Positions 1 to 8,880 are shown, counted from the first letter of the stretch. The stretch: DNA of 63,458 nucleotides from Gammaproteobacteria bacterium (GCA_029863305.1 JAOTVR010000010.1:1-63458), one strand, 5' to 3'. Program-made: numbers and translations. The notes: generated by a model from the sequence alone, not told the origin.

Positions 1-778
1 GCCACAAGTGCAACCGCCATCTAGCGTGTTCTCGTCTGCCATTGTTCAATTTATGCTTCGGGTCACAAGCCGACATCTTACCTCAGATCGTTCGACCGGC
101 GGCTATGCGATGTGCAGCAGTCATTCAAAGCCAAAACTTTGAAAACTCCGTTTGAACGTCTGCTCTTTTCAATACAAGTCGTTCGTTCATGTTCCTGGCG
201 ACCGACGGCAGTCGGCCGATACTGTTGAAAAACTCGGTTTTGCGAGCGACACGAAAATTCAAGAGGAATTTTTGTTTGTCCTGTGCGCGTCCGGTAGCAC
301 CGATTAGCGGCAATGAGCTGCGCCAGGAGACATTTTCATAGGGATTGCACAACCCTCCTCGTATCTACGATACAAACTCAGCCGCAGATCGCAAATGAAG
401 AAACTCAATTCTGAGAAAAGAGTTTTTCAACAGAATCGGCCAGAAGGGGACAGTCAAGTTTTCGAAAAAGGAATCACCGGGAGCCATAATTCCCGGAAAT
501 CGCTACTCATCCGGACGATATTTTGGAGATGGTCCCCGGTATCTGGGGTCCCACATACACGCATTAGACTCCCAGCTCGCCTCGGCCGCAATACGGCGTT
601 TTCCGTATCGTGCGCCGCAGGATTCGGATTACGATTCTGTCGCTATCGATAGCGTCGGGGGGCGTCGTTCCGGCATCGATGCGGCGCCATAGTCGACCTA
701 CTATCCGAGAGCAGGGCCAGCCTCAGAGCTGGGTTTGTTCTTTTTCCTCGCATCTTTCTGGATGCCGGGAGGTCCAAA
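1..778. other. Gene-poor left edge, no convincing coding region
   Basis: I see no credible gene in this stretch. The short reading frames here (125-352 on minus, 395-652 on plus) resemble no family I know and lack a good ribosome binding site. The stretch contains the inverted repeat listed separately and a small hairpin (CCGGGA at 477-482 against TCCCGG at 491-496). The last part, just before 779, carries the Shine-Dalgarno sequence of the first real gene. A decayed mobile-element remnant is possible but not shown. Confidence 0.5.
214..441. repeat. 22-bp inverted repeat bounding a 228-bp segment
   Basis: Positions 214-235 and 420-441 are reverse complements over 22 bases with one mismatch; the core is CTGTTGAAAAACTC and its complement. 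The enclosed segment of about 184 bp has no recognisable gene. The arrangement looks like the termini of a small non-autonomous mobile element or a solo IS-end pair. No transposase is present and I did not find a target-site duplication, so the origin is inference. Confidence 0.55.
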
Positions 779-1240
779 ATGAGCAGCCTTATTTCATTGC
801 TAGTTCTCTTGTGTGCAATCGGATTTTGCGCCGTTTGCTGGCGAAAATCATCAATACTGCGTGTATTAGCGATAAGTCTATTTCTAGCCGGTAGCGGTGC
901 GTTATGGGCGCCAACTGCAGCTGCGCAGGACGCAGTGTATTTCAGGTTCCCAGTTTGTCCTGCCGACACTCTGTTAGTGATCGACGCCGGTGAACTTACC
1001 GATCCTTATACCAGGTCGACGGTTTATGGAGATTTGGTGTTCTCCCATTTCGTCGAGTTGGTATATGTTGGAGGTGGCATCGACAACGCCGGAGGCCCGC
1101 AAGTCAGGCAGTACGTAGACGTATCCTACGAGAATCCGCTTCGTACGCTTAGGCGCGGCAACCGTATAGAAAGGACGGGAACCTGTTCTGGCGATAATGG
1201 ATTGTATGTCTTTTCGACTATTGTTATTTCTGGTCCCTAG
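779..1240 (+). CDS. Small secreted or membrane-anchored hypothetical protein
   Basis: This 153-residue protein is not recognised. The N-terminus has two hydrophobic stretches (about residues 4-19 and 27-45) separated by WRKSS, ending in an Ala-rich AAAQ that looks like a signal peptidase site. The mature part has two cysteines (in FPVCPAD and GTCSGDNG) that could form a disulfide, and reads as a small beta-rich domain. The start is well supported: GGGAGG at 767-772, six bases before the ATG. A strong terminator follows directly, so it is probably a single-gene unit. Function unknown. Confidence 0.6.
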   Translation: MSSLISLLVLLCAIGFCAVCWRKSSILRVLAISLFLAGSGALWAPTAAAQDAVYFRFPVCPADTLLVIDAGELTDPYTRSTVYGDLVFSHFVELVYVGGGIDNAGGPQVRQYVDVSYENPLRTLRRGNRIERTGTCSGDNGLYVFSTIVISGP

Positions 1241-1257
1241 TGGTCACTGAAGGGCTA

Positions 1258-1285
1258 AGGGCGCCCCAGCTGGGACGCCCTTTTT
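1258..1285 (+). terminator. Rho-independent terminator after the small secreted protein
   Basis: Arms AGGGCGCCCC (1258-1267) and GGGACGCCCT (1272-1281) pair with one mismatch around an AGCT loop and are followed by a run of five T. It sits 17 bases after the stop codon of the upstream plus-strand gene. Confidence 0.85.
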
Positions 1286-1387
1286 CATTCCAGCGCCATT
1301 GAAACTATTTTCTCAATGTCTGCTGCGGGTCATTAGCAGAACTCCATGATACTTCGAAAGCGGCCGCTCGAACGATCGGAATGCCGC

Positions 1388-2092
1388 TCAATCCCCGCCC
1401 ATGTCGAACAGGATGACCTCGGCTTCGCTTGTCGCGCGCACTGTCAACGCGCTCAACTCGTGAATAGCCACACCGTCACCCGCATCGAGCGATTCCCCGT
1501 TCGCGATGACGGAGCCGGCGACAAGTTGCAAATACCCCGAGTGTCCGTCCGCAAACGAATGCAGCAGTTCCTTACCCGCTTCGATCACGGCCGCGTACAG
1601 ATCCACAGCCTGGTGAATGGTCATCGACGAGTCCCGCCCGTCGCGCGAAGCAACGAGACGCCACTGATTCAGTTTCTCGTCGCGCCCGAAGTGTTGCTGT
1701 TCATACCCTGGTGGCAGTGAGGCTTCGCGCGGCAGAATCCAGATCTGCAACAGGTGCACCGCATCTACCGTGGAATGATTGAATTCACTATGAAATACCC
1801 CGGTCCCGGCCGTCATGCGCTGCACATCACCGGCTTTGATAACAGAGCCGTTGCCCATGCTGTCTTTGTGTTCGAGCGCCCCGTCGATCAGGTAGGTCAC
1901 GATCTCCATGTCGCGGTGCGGGTGCGTGCCGAAGCCCTGGCTCGGCTCGATGCGATCTTCGTTGATTACGCGCAGCGGACCGAAGCCCATCATGTCCGGA
2001 TTGTGATAGTCGGCAAAGGAAAACGTATGCCTGGCCTTGAGCCAGCCATGGTCAGCCGAACCGCGGCTATCTGAACGAACGATTTGAAACAT
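1388..2092 (-). CDS. Pirin family protein (YhhW-like, possible quercetinase)
   Basis: A 234-residue bicupin of the pirin family, similar to E. coli YhhW. The N-terminal cupin keeps the metal site: GTHPHRDMEIV supplies two histidines near residues 57-59, and TGVFHSEFN supplies the third histidine and the glutamate. The family opening FxxARHTFSFADY is also visible. Some members open the flavonol ring of quercetin, while others act as nuclear or stress cofactors, so the substrate is uncertain. It is transcribed in the same direction as the azoreductase upstream (23-base gap), suggesting a two-gene redox or stress unit. Confidence 0.9.
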   Translation of the reverse strand: MFQIVRSDSRGSADHGWLKARHTFSFADYHNPDMMGFGPLRVINEDRIEPSQGFGTHPHRDMEIVTYLIDGALEHKDSMGNGSVIKAGDVQRMTAGTGVFHSEFNHSTVDAVHLLQIWILPREASLPPGYEQQHFGRDEKLNQWRLVASRDGRDSSMTIHQAVDLYAAVIEAGKELLHSFADGHSGYLQLVAGSVIANGESLDAGDGVAIHELSALTVRATSEAEVILFDMGGD

Positions 2093-2115
2093 ACTCCTGG
2101 CTCCTCTGGCATGCG

Positions 2116-2766
2116 CTAGGCGGCGCGACTGCCTGAATCAGATGCTGTGTACACGAGTTCCGCGATGCGCACCCGCGCCGCATCCATCGATTCGTCATGG
2201 TTGTTGTTCAACTGCTCTGCGGCGATAAACTCGATGTCGTCAATACCGACGAACGATAAAGCGTGACGCAAATACGGTGTCGCAAAATCCAGCTTGCTAC
2301 CGACCGCGACACCACCCGAAGCAATGACGATATAGGCCTTCTTGCCTTGCAGCAGACCTTGCGGGCCATGCTCGGTATAGCGAAAGGTCACGCGCGCCCT
2401 GGCGATCATGTCGATCCACGCCTTGAGCGCCGCCGGCACACCGAAATTATAGATTGGGACGCCCATGACGATGACGTCGGCGTCTTGCAGTTCGGCGATG
2501 AGTTGGTCCGAGTACGCCAGGGCCTCGTGCTGTGCGGGGTTGCGGTCGTCGACGGACGTGAAATTTGCATTGATCCAGGCTTCGTCCACAAACGGCACGC
2601 CGCGCGCCAGATCTCTGACCGTCACGTCAACGGAACCATGGCGCGATTCGAGCGCCGAAATCAGTTCCGCCGACAACAGGCGGCTCACGGAACCCTGGTG
2701 TCTGCCGCTTGCACGGAGGTCGAGAATTTGCAGCGGCGTTGCATTCGTCGTGGGCTGTTCGTACAT
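2116..2766 (-). CDS. azoR: FMN-dependent NADH:quinone/azo reductase
   Basis: A 216-residue flavodoxin-fold protein of the AzoR family. The signature PIYNFGVPAALKAWID (about residues 98-113) followed by TFRYTEHGPQGLL is the FMN- and quinone-binding region. These enzymes reduce quinones by two electrons and also reduce azo dyes and nitro compounds, using NADH and FMN in the cytoplasm. The frame stays open upstream, but the ATG at 2764-2766 is preferred: TTGGAG precedes it, and further extension would run into the divergent regulator. LysR neighbours of azoR commonly control it in response to electrophiles. Confidence 0.9.
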   Translation of the reverse strand: MYEQPTTNATPLQILDLRASGRHQGSVSRLLSAELISALESRHGSVDVTVRDLARGVPFVDEAWINANFTSVDDRNPAQHEALAYSDQLIAELQDADVIVMGVPIYNFGVPAALKAWIDMIARARVTFRYTEHGPQGLLQGKKAYIVIASGGVAVGSKLDFATPYLRHALSFVGIDDIEFIAAEQLNNNHDESMDAARVRIAELVYTASDSGSRAA

Positions 2767-2843
2767 GGTATTGCTCCAATCGATGTGATGAACGCCAGTG
2801 TGGCTATTGATGAAATCAGAATAAATAGTATATTGGGCATAAG

Positions 2844-2866
2844 ATTGTTCTAAAAATGGCAACAAT
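2844..2866. promoter_or_regulatory. LysR-type operator ATTGTT-N11-AACAAT
   Basis: Perfect six-base arms at 2844-2849 and 2861-2866 are separated by exactly 11 bases, the classic T-N11-A layout of LysR-family recognition sites. The site lies in the 100-bp gap between azoR and the divergent LysR gene and ends directly at the regulator's ATG. Binding there should block the regulator's own expression and could activate azoR. The assignment is by pattern and position only. Confidence 0.6.
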
Positions 2867-3802
2867 ATGCATCGATTCGAGGATCTGCAGGCGTTCGTCG
2901 CCGTTGTTGAAGCAGGCAGCTTCACCGCCGCCGCCGATCGCCTCGGCATGGCGAAGTCGGCGGTCAGCCGCCGCCTGTCGGCACTCGAGCAGCGGCTGGG
3001 TGTCCAGCTGTTGCAGCGCACCACCCGTCGCCTGAATCTGACTGACACCGGGCGCGGTTTCTACGAACGCAGTGCCCGCATTCTCGCGGATCTGGAGGAG
3101 GCCGAGGCTGCCGTTCAGCAGGAACACGGTGAGCTTCGTGGCCGGCTGCGATTGGCCTTGCCGCTGTCGTTCGGCATTCGCCACATGTGCAAACCACTTG
3201 CCGATTTTGCGCGACGGCACCCGAAGGTGACGTTCGATATGGACCTCAACGACCGGCGCGTCGATCTGGTACAGGAAGGGGCAGATATCGCATTGCGCAT
3301 CGGCCGCCTGGCGGATTCATCGTTGATTGCGCGGCGCCTGTTCGATTCGCACACGGTAGTGTGTGCGTCGCCGGCCTACGTCGAGCAATACGGCCTGCCG
3401 CAGACGCCCGAAGACCTGCGCGATCATCGGTGTCTGGTGTACGGCAACCTCAGTGATCCTGCCCGTTGGGTCGGCCGTGACAGGAACGGTAGCGAGCACA
3501 CGGTGGATGTCAATGCGGTGCTATCGGCGACAAGCGGTGACTTTTTGTCGCAGCTGGCGGCCCGTGGTCTCGGTATCGCCATGCAGCCGACATTTATCGC
3601 CGGCGAGTTGATCAAGACGGGCGATTTGTTGCCATTGTTGACAGATTATGAGTGGCCGATGGCACCGGCTTATGCGGTCTATCCACCGACGCGGCACCTG
3701 TCTTTTCGCGTGCGAATGTTTATCGATTTTCTGGCCGAGTACTTCGCCGGGACACCTTACTGGGATGACGATTGTGAGGTGCTGAGCGCCAGGCAGACCT
3801 GA
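2867..3802 (+). CDS. LysR family transcriptional regulator
   Basis: A 311-residue LysR-type regulator. The N-terminal winged helix (residues 1-60) has the family pattern FVAVVEAGSFTAAADRL followed by SAVSRRLSALEQRLGVQLL. The rest is the periplasmic-binding-like effector domain. It is divergent from azoR and most likely controls azoR and pirin in response to quinone or electrophile stress. The nearest T-N11-A dyad abuts its start codon, suggesting autoregulation. The end overlaps the convergent YhhN gene by 46 bases. Confidence 0.92.
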   Translation: MHRFEDLQAFVAVVEAGSFTAAADRLGMAKSAVSRRLSALEQRLGVQLLQRTTRRLNLTDTGRGFYERSARILADLEEAEAAVQQEHGELRGRLRLALPLSFGIRHMCKPLADFARRHPKVTFDMDLNDRRVDLVQEGADIALRIGRLADSSLIARRLFDSHTVVCASPAYVEQYGLPQTPEDLRDHRCLVYGNLSDPARWVGRDRNGSEHTVDVNAVLSATSGDFLSQLAARGLGIAMQPTFIAGELIKTGDLLPLLTDYEWPMAPAYAVYPPTRHLSFRVRMFIDFLAEYFAGTPYWDDDCEVLSARQT

Positions 3803-4413
3803 CCGGCGTAGTACAGCGGCAAGCCCCAGACGATCGTAGGGAAGTCTGACTGCAGAATTCTTTGTGCCGCGACCGACAGGTCGGAAACGAAAAACATCAT
3901 CGCGCCGACGACAAGCAGAGTCGAGGCGCCCGCACCCTTGCTGCCGAAAGCCGCGATGACCATCAAACTGATGACGGCAATGTAGGCATAAACGGGCAGC
4001 ACTAGTTCGCCCGGAAGTTCCGGCGAAAGCCACCTCACCACCAGGGCTGCCACCATCACCACAGGCAGCGCGGCAACGGTGAGCCACTTCCTGCTCAGCC
4101 CGTGAATAATGAAAGCGCCGATATAGGCCAGGTGCGCGAGCAGAAAACTGCACAAGCCGAACAGGAATGCCGTGCGTGTTGTTCCAACCAGGAACATATC
4201 GCCCATGAACGACAACACGAGACCGCCAAACAGGACTCGCCCAAAACGGTGTCGCAATGCGCCTGCGCTGATCGCGGTTGCCAGGAAGCCGCTGGACGCG
4301 ACTGCCTTGGCGCCTGCGGCAAGCTGCGGCCAGCCAACGCGTAAGAAATACAACAGAGCCGCGCAGGCAAGCGCCGTCACAACGACAAACACGATGGTGA
4401 GAGTGCGGTTCAC
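3757..4413 (-). CDS. YhhN family (TMEM86-like) membrane protein, possible lysoplasmalogenase
   Basis: A protein of about 218 residues with seven or eight hydrophobic helices. The family features GDMFLVG (near residue 69) and the late FFVSDLSVA motif are present; these acidic residues are conserved in YhhN/TMEM86 proteins, which cleave the vinyl ether bond of lysoplasmalogens in animals. The bacterial substrate is not settled. A GTG at 4411-4413 is chosen because it gives a short charged N-terminus before the first helix; the open frame continues upstream without homology. It is tail-to-tail with the LysR gene. Confidence 0.8.
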   Translation of the reverse strand: MNRTLTIVFVVVTALACAALLYFLRVGWPQLAAGAKAVASSGFLATAISAGALRHRFGRVLFGGLVLSFMGDMFLVGTTRTAFLFGLCSFLLAHLAYIGAFIIHGLSRKWLTVAALPVVMVAALVVRWLSPELPGELVLPVYAYIAVISLMVIAAFGSKGAGASTLLVVGAMMFFVSDLSVAAQRILQSDFPTIVWGLPLYYAGQVCLALSTSQSSSQ

Positions 4414-4489
4414 GCCGCGATCATACACGGGTTGCCGAGTCGGAAGTCGCAAGACTATAGTGCAACAGGTCGTGATCCGGAGCCGCGCC

Positions 4490-5731
4490 TTGCGAACGTC
4501 AATACTTGTCTTGATGGCCTTTGTTTCCACTGCCCTCACCGCTGGCTGTGAGCGACAGGCGGAGCCCGATGCAGTGCCGGGCAGTTTTCAGAAGCAACTG
4601 CAAATGCAGTTAATCACTGCAAAGCCGGGCGATGTCATCGTGATTCCGGCCGGTTTGCACAGCATCAATCGAGGATTGTCGCTGAACGTGCCCGGTGTGA
4701 CGATTCGCGGCGAAGGGATGGACAAGACGATTCTGTCGTTCAAAGACCAGGTGCAGGGCGCAGAAGGACTCCTGGTCAGCGCGAGCGACTTCACGATCGA
4801 GGATCTCGCGATAGAGGATACCGCCGGCGACGGCCTGAAGATCAACGAAGGCCGTAATATCGTCATAAGACGGGTCAGAACCGAATGGACTAACGGTCCC
4901 GATGAGAAGAACGGTGCTTACGGTATTTACCCGGTGCAAGCGGAAAATGTCCTGCTCGAAGAATGTGTTGCCATCGGCGCATCCGATGCCGGCATATACG
5001 TAGGGCAATCGCGCAATGTGGTTGTCAGGAATAATCGCGCCGAGCGCAATGTGGCAGGTATAGAAATCGAGAATACTTTTTTTGCCGACGTCTACGGTAA
5101 TCGCACCAGTGAAAACACGGGCGGTATCCTGGTGTTCAATATGCCGGATCTGCCGCAGCCCGGTCACAGTACGCGCGTGTTCGGGAACACGGTGACCGCC
5201 AACAATACGGCTAACTTCGGCGCTGCAGGAACGCCGGTCGCCAGCGTGCCCGCCGGATCGGGAATCGTTATCAACTCCAACGACAAAGTGGAAATCTTCG
5301 ACAACGACATTGCCGATAACGATACGGCGAACATCATTATCAGCAGCTACTATGCCACCGGGTATCAAGGCACGCGCGAGATGGCGGCCGATTATGACCC
5401 GTATCCCGAAACCATTTACATCTACGGCAATCGGTTTTCCGGAGGTGGGTCATCACCGGACGGGCTCGACTTAAAAGCATTGAAAGTCGCGATGTTCGGC
5501 TTCAATGGTCGTTTCCCGGACGTCTTGTGGGACGGCTACGCCAATAGCGACAAACTCGATAGCGAGGGCAATCATTTGCCCGAATACGCAATCTGTGTGG
5601 CTGACGACCTGGTTGAGGTCCTGAACGCAGACCTGCCGAACGGAAGCAAGAATATCGTCGTCGGTTCGCAGCAACATCGCTGCCAGCACGAAAAACTGCC
5701 GGCCGTCACACTCGCATCGCCGCTCGGATAA
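4490..5731 (+). CDS. Parallel beta-helix repeat lipoprotein (partner of the diheme cytochrome)
   Basis: A right-handed beta-helix protein of about 413 residues with repeated turns such as NIVIRRVRTEW, NVLLEECVAIG and NVVVRNNRAERN. A TTG start at 4490 is preferred: GGAG lies seven bases upstream, and it yields a compact lipoprotein signal ending LTAGC. A longer frame open from 4172 would bury that signal. The gene is two bases from the next, a diheme cytochrome. This pairing of a beta-helix protein with an HNE_0200/SO2930-type cytochrome recurs in proteobacteria, but the joint function is unknown. It is probably outer-membrane or periplasmic. Confidence 0.85.
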   Translation: MRTSILVLMAFVSTALTAGCERQAEPDAVPGSFQKQLQMQLITAKPGDVIVIPAGLHSINRGLSLNVPGVTIRGEGMDKTILSFKDQVQGAEGLLVSASDFTIEDLAIEDTAGDGLKINEGRNIVIRRVRTEWTNGPDEKNGAYGIYPVQAENVLLEECVAIGASDAGIYVGQSRNVVVRNNRAERNVAGIEIENTFFADVYGNRTSENTGGILVFNMPDLPQPGHSTRVFGNTVTANNTANFGAAGTPVASVPAGSGIVINSNDKVEIFDNDIADNDTANIIISSYYATGYQGTREMAADYDPYPETIYIYGNRFSGGGSSPDGLDLKALKVAMFGFNGRFPDVLWDGYANSDKLDSEGNHLPEYAICVADDLVEVLNADLPNGSKNIVVGSQQHRCQHEKLPAVTLASPLG

Positions 5732-5733
5732 GC

Positions 5734-6861
5734 ATGCGGAAGTCAGTCGTAACGGCGGCACTCTGTGTTTTGCTTGCAGCTTGTGAGCCGCCTGCCAGGA
5801 ACGTGCTTGTACACGCAGCCGACGACATACCGGCCCGACTGAGTGAGTGGGGCCTGGTATTTGCGGATGGTCTGCAGTTTGGCCTGAACGACGGCGTCAT
5901 ACCTTATGAGCTCAACACGCCGCTGTTCAGCGACTACGCACTGAAGTTACGCACCGTTTGGCTGCCGGACGGGACGAGTGCGGACTACAACGCGACGAGA
6001 GAATTTGACTTCCCGGTCGGGACGATCATCAGCAAGACATTTCACTACGAAAAGGCAGCCGGCTGGAGCGCAGGCGCTGCAAACGTAATCCGGGCGGATC
6101 GCGAGTCTGGTCTGGACGAGCGGGGTCAGCTCGACCTCGGTCAGTACGTGCTGATTGAAACGCGCTTGCTGGTTCGTTACGCGGGCGGCTGGCGGGCCTA
6201 TCCGTATGTGTGGAATGCAGATCAGGACGAGGCATTTCTCGAGTTGGCGGGCGACGCGCGGCCTGTTCGGCTTGTCGATTCAACGCTCAGCGAAGATATC
6301 GTTTACATCGTTCCTGATGCGAATCAATGCGCCGGGTGCCATGCGTCCGACCACAGCAGCAAAGCGTTGCGACCACTCGGGCTACGGGCATGGCAATTGA
6401 ACCGCGAAATTTCGTTCAGCGGTGAGGTCGTCGCGCAACTTGATCACTGGTCGTCTACGGGATTGTTGAGTGGAGCCGCCGACCCGCCGATTGCCGGAAC
6501 GCGCTGGTCAATGCCCGGCGAGGCAACACTGCAGGATCGCGCCAAAGCCTACCTGGACGCCAATTGCGCGCATTGCCACAACCCGGCCGGTCCGGCCGAC
6601 ACCTCGGCGCTGCATCTGAATATCGACGCACCGATTGATCGCTTGTATGGTGTGTGCAAACCGCCCGTGGCGGTCGGGCGGGGCAGCGGTGACCGGCCTT
6701 ACGATATCTACCCGGGCAGGCCGGAAGAGTCGATTCTGGTTTTTCGCATGCAGCACACCGATCCGGCGATCGCGATGCCTGAGCTCGGCAGAAGTTCGGT
6801 TCACGTCGAGGGCGTCAAAGCGATCAGCGACTGGATCGCCAGTATGAACGGCGACTGCTGA
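5734..6861 (+). CDS. SO2930-family diheme c-type cytochrome lipoprotein
   Basis: A 375-residue exported protein with a lipoprotein signal (LLAACEPP) and two heme-binding CxxCH motifs, CAGCH near residue 204 and CAHCH near residue 279. The N-terminal 190 residues form the family-specific domain (FADGLQFGLNDGVIPYELNTPLFSDY pattern region). It is co-transcribed with the beta-helix lipoprotein just upstream, with a two-base gap. The heme pair implies electron transfer in the periplasm or at the outer membrane. The substrate or partner oxidase is not established for this family. Confidence 0.88.
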   Translation: MRKSVVTAALCVLLAACEPPARNVLVHAADDIPARLSEWGLVFADGLQFGLNDGVIPYELNTPLFSDYALKLRTVWLPDGTSADYNATREFDFPVGTIISKTFHYEKAAGWSAGAANVIRADRESGLDERGQLDLGQYVLIETRLLVRYAGGWRAYPYVWNADQDEAFLELAGDARPVRLVDSTLSEDIVYIVPDANQCAGCHASDHSSKALRPLGLRAWQLNREISFSGEVVAQLDHWSSTGLLSGAADPPIAGTRWSMPGEATLQDRAKAYLDANCAHCHNPAGPADTSALHLNIDAPIDRLYGVCKPPVAVGRGSGDRPYDIYPGRPEESILVFRMQHTDPAIAMPELGRSSVHVEGVKAISDWIASMNGDC

Positions 6862-6894
6862 TGTTTGTCTCAGTATTTAATGCGTGAATTCGGG

Positions 6895-7302
6895 ATGCAG
6901 CAAATGATTCGAACAACTCTGGCCGTGCTTCTGGTGCTGGTGACATCGCTCGCGGGTGCGAGTGAGACCGTCAAGGAATTCTCAGGTAGCGGCAATACGA
7001 CAACGCCGATCTTCACCGTCAGGTCTCCATGGTTGCTGGACTGGCGCCTGGATGGTGATTTCAGCCAAATGGTTGCCCTCGATATCTCGCTAATCGATGC
7101 GCGAACCGGACGTCATCTCGGGCGAGTGCTGCACACCAAATACCGGGGCAACGGTGTAAAACTGTTTGATGAGGGCGGCAGCTACCAGCTACGTATCAGC
7201 TCCACGCTGGCACGATGGCGTGTCAAGATCCAGCAAATCACTGATGAAGAAGCCAAGCTCTATACGCCGAGGCGAGAAGAGAAGCGGGACAATATGCTCT
7301 GA
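6895..7302 (+). CDS. Small secreted hypothetical protein
   Basis: A secreted protein of roughly 135 residues that I do not recognise. A hydrophobic signal peptide (TTLAVLLVLVTSLAGA) is followed by a beta-rich mature region with LLDWRLDGDFSQ and GGSYQLRISS, resembling small domains that report or stabilise secreted complexes. The start is uncertain (ATG at 6895 or 6904). It lies 33 bases downstream of the diheme cytochrome on the same strand and may belong to that operon as an accessory periplasmic subunit. That is inference from position. Confidence 0.6.
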   Translation: MQQMIRTTLAVLLVLVTSLAGASETVKEFSGSGNTTTPIFTVRSPWLLDWRLDGDFSQMVALDISLIDARTGRHLGRVLHTKYRGNGVKLFDEGGSYQLRISSTLARWRVKIQQITDEEAKLYTPRREEKRDNML

Positions 7303-7374
7303 TTGAGGCCGCTCTTCGACACGGTATTTGATCTTGTGCGATGATGTCTCATCGGCACACAAATCAGCACGCGA

Positions 7375-8433
7375 TTGAACGATTCGTCCCAGACCCAAGG
7401 CAGTGCGGTTATCAGCTTCGCTGCTGTTGTGATTATCGTCATTGGCCTGCAAATGGCCAAAGACCTGCTGGTTCCTTTCCTGGTTGCCGCATTCCTCGCA
7501 TTGATCACTGTTCGTCCCATGCTGTGGATGCAGAAAAACCGGATTCCCGCGGTTATTGCGGCACTCATTATCGTTTCGATCATCATGTTGGTCTTCGCGG
7601 TCGTCGGCACCATCGTCGGTGCATCGATTGCGGAGTTCACCGCAGCGCTTCCGGCTTACCAGGAAAGACTGGACAAAATCGTTCAGGGTGTGGCCACTTT
7701 CATTGGCAGGACGTTGAGTCGCGACGGGGCCTTCGAATCTCTTGGTGACATGATCGATCCAGGCTGGGCGATGGGCCTGGCAGCGACTATTCTGAACAGT
7801 CTCAAGGACGTGCTGACCAATGTGTTCCTGATCATCTTTACGATGATCTTCATTCTGCTCGAAGCGTCATCCGTGGAAACGAAGGTTGCCGCCGCATTCG
7901 GTCGCAGTACACAGTCCCTGCAGCGGCCGCGGGTGTTTCTCGGTAATCTGGGCCGCTACCTCGGCATCAAGACTCTCGTCAGCATCGTCACCGGTTTTGC
8001 GGCCGGACTGCTCACCTGGGCGATCGGCCTCGACTTTCCATTGTTGTGGGCGATGTTGGCATTCCTGCTCAACTATGTGCCGACCATTGGCTCGATTATC
8101 GCGGCGGTTCCCGCGGTTTTGATGGCGCTCGTACAGCTCGGTCCTGGCGAAGCGTCTGCGACGGCCATAGGCTTTGTCGTGATCAACATGGTCTTCGGCA
8201 ATATCATCGAACCGCGCCTGATGGGTTACGGCGTCGGCCTGTCGGCGCTCGTCGTTTTCATCGGTCTGGTGTTCTGGGGCTGGGTTTTTGGCCCGGTTGG
8301 CATGCTTCTGTCCGTGCCGTTGACGATGACGCTCAAGCTTGCGCTCGAAAGCGACAAGAGAACGCGCTGGATAGCCATACTGATAGGCTCCGAACGCGAT
8401 GCGCAGTATGCTTTGCAGCGTCGAACGGCTTAG
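7375..8433 (+). CDS. AI-2E family transporter (PerM/TqsA-like permease)
   Basis: A 352-residue inner-membrane protein with about eight helices of the AI-2 exporter/PerM superfamily: paired N-terminal helices, a central helical loop (TAALPAYQERLDKIVQG), then the conserved LLWAMLAFLLNYVPTIGSIIAA and LPLTMTLKLAL-type C-terminal regions. Family members export autoinducer-2 or carry out Na+/H+ antiport, but most have no assigned substrate. The start is a TTG, the first possible start in the frame. The convergent CBS gene begins three bases after its stop. Family assignment is firm, substrate is not. Confidence 0.88.
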   Translation: MNDSSQTQGSAVISFAAVVIIVIGLQMAKDLLVPFLVAAFLALITVRPMLWMQKNRIPAVIAALIIVSIIMLVFAVVGTIVGASIAEFTAALPAYQERLDKIVQGVATFIGRTLSRDGAFESLGDMIDPGWAMGLAATILNSLKDVLTNVFLIIFTMIFILLEASSVETKVAAAFGRSTQSLQRPRVFLGNLGRYLGIKTLVSIVTGFAAGLLTWAIGLDFPLLWAMLAFLLNYVPTIGSIIAAVPAVLMALVQLGPGEASATAIGFVVINMVFGNIIEPRLMGYGVGLSALVVFIGLVFWGWVFGPVGMLLSVPLTMTLKLALESDKRTRWIAILIGSERDAQYALQRRTA

Positions 8434-8436
8434 GCT

Positions 8437-8880
8437 CTAGCCGTACTCTCTGTCGAGCGGCTCGGTGTCTTCCATCTGCTCGAGCAGATTGATCGCCACG
8501 GCGACGAAATCCGTGTCCGTAATAATGCCGCGCAGTTTTCCCTTGGTGACGACGGGCAGGCAACCGATCTTGTGTTTTTCGAGAAATAACGCCGCCTGTC
8601 TGAGACTCGCGTGTTCATCGACCGTGGCAAGGTCTGTCACCATGACGTCTTTAATGCAGATATCTTTTGCGCGGATGCGGTTATCAGGTTCACGCAGAGA
8701 CGAGTCGGTCCCGGCCAGCACATTCGTGAGCGTAATCAGGCCGACAAGCTCCATGTTGCCAACAACGATCGGCAGATGATGAATGCGATTTGCCTGCATG
8801 AGCGCTCGGGCTTCCGCAAGACTCGCTGTCGGTGGCAGCGTAATCAGGTCGGTGCTCATGATGGCGTCAATGCTGAACAT
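8437..8880 (-). CDS. CBS-pair domain protein
   Basis: A 147-residue cytoplasmic protein consisting almost only of a CBS pair. The first repeat is at residues 7-60 (IMSTDLITLPPTASLAEARALM, then HHLPIVVG and GLITLTNVL). The second is at residues 80-135 (VMVTDLATVDEHASLRQA, GCLPVVTKGKLRGIITDTDFV). CBS pairs bind adenine nucleotides such as AMP, ATP or SAM and act as energy sensors. With no fused effector its partner is unknown. It converges with the AI-2E-family gene. Confidence 0.88.
   Translation of the reverse strand: MFSIDAIMSTDLITLPPTASLAEARALMQANRIHHLPIVVGNMELVGLITLTNVLAGTDSSLREPDNRIRAKDICIKDVMVTDLATVDEHASLRQAALFLEKHKIGCLPVVTKGKLRGIITDTDFVAVAINLLEQMEDTEPLDREYG

Noticed and set aside
125..352. 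75-codon minus-strand frame near the left edge
   Set aside because: It crosses one arm of the inverted repeat, lacks a ribosome binding site and matches no family.
7375..8433. Quorum-sensing autoinducer-2 exporter
   Set aside because: The family name AI-2E does not prove substrate, and no luxS or lsr gene is in the window.
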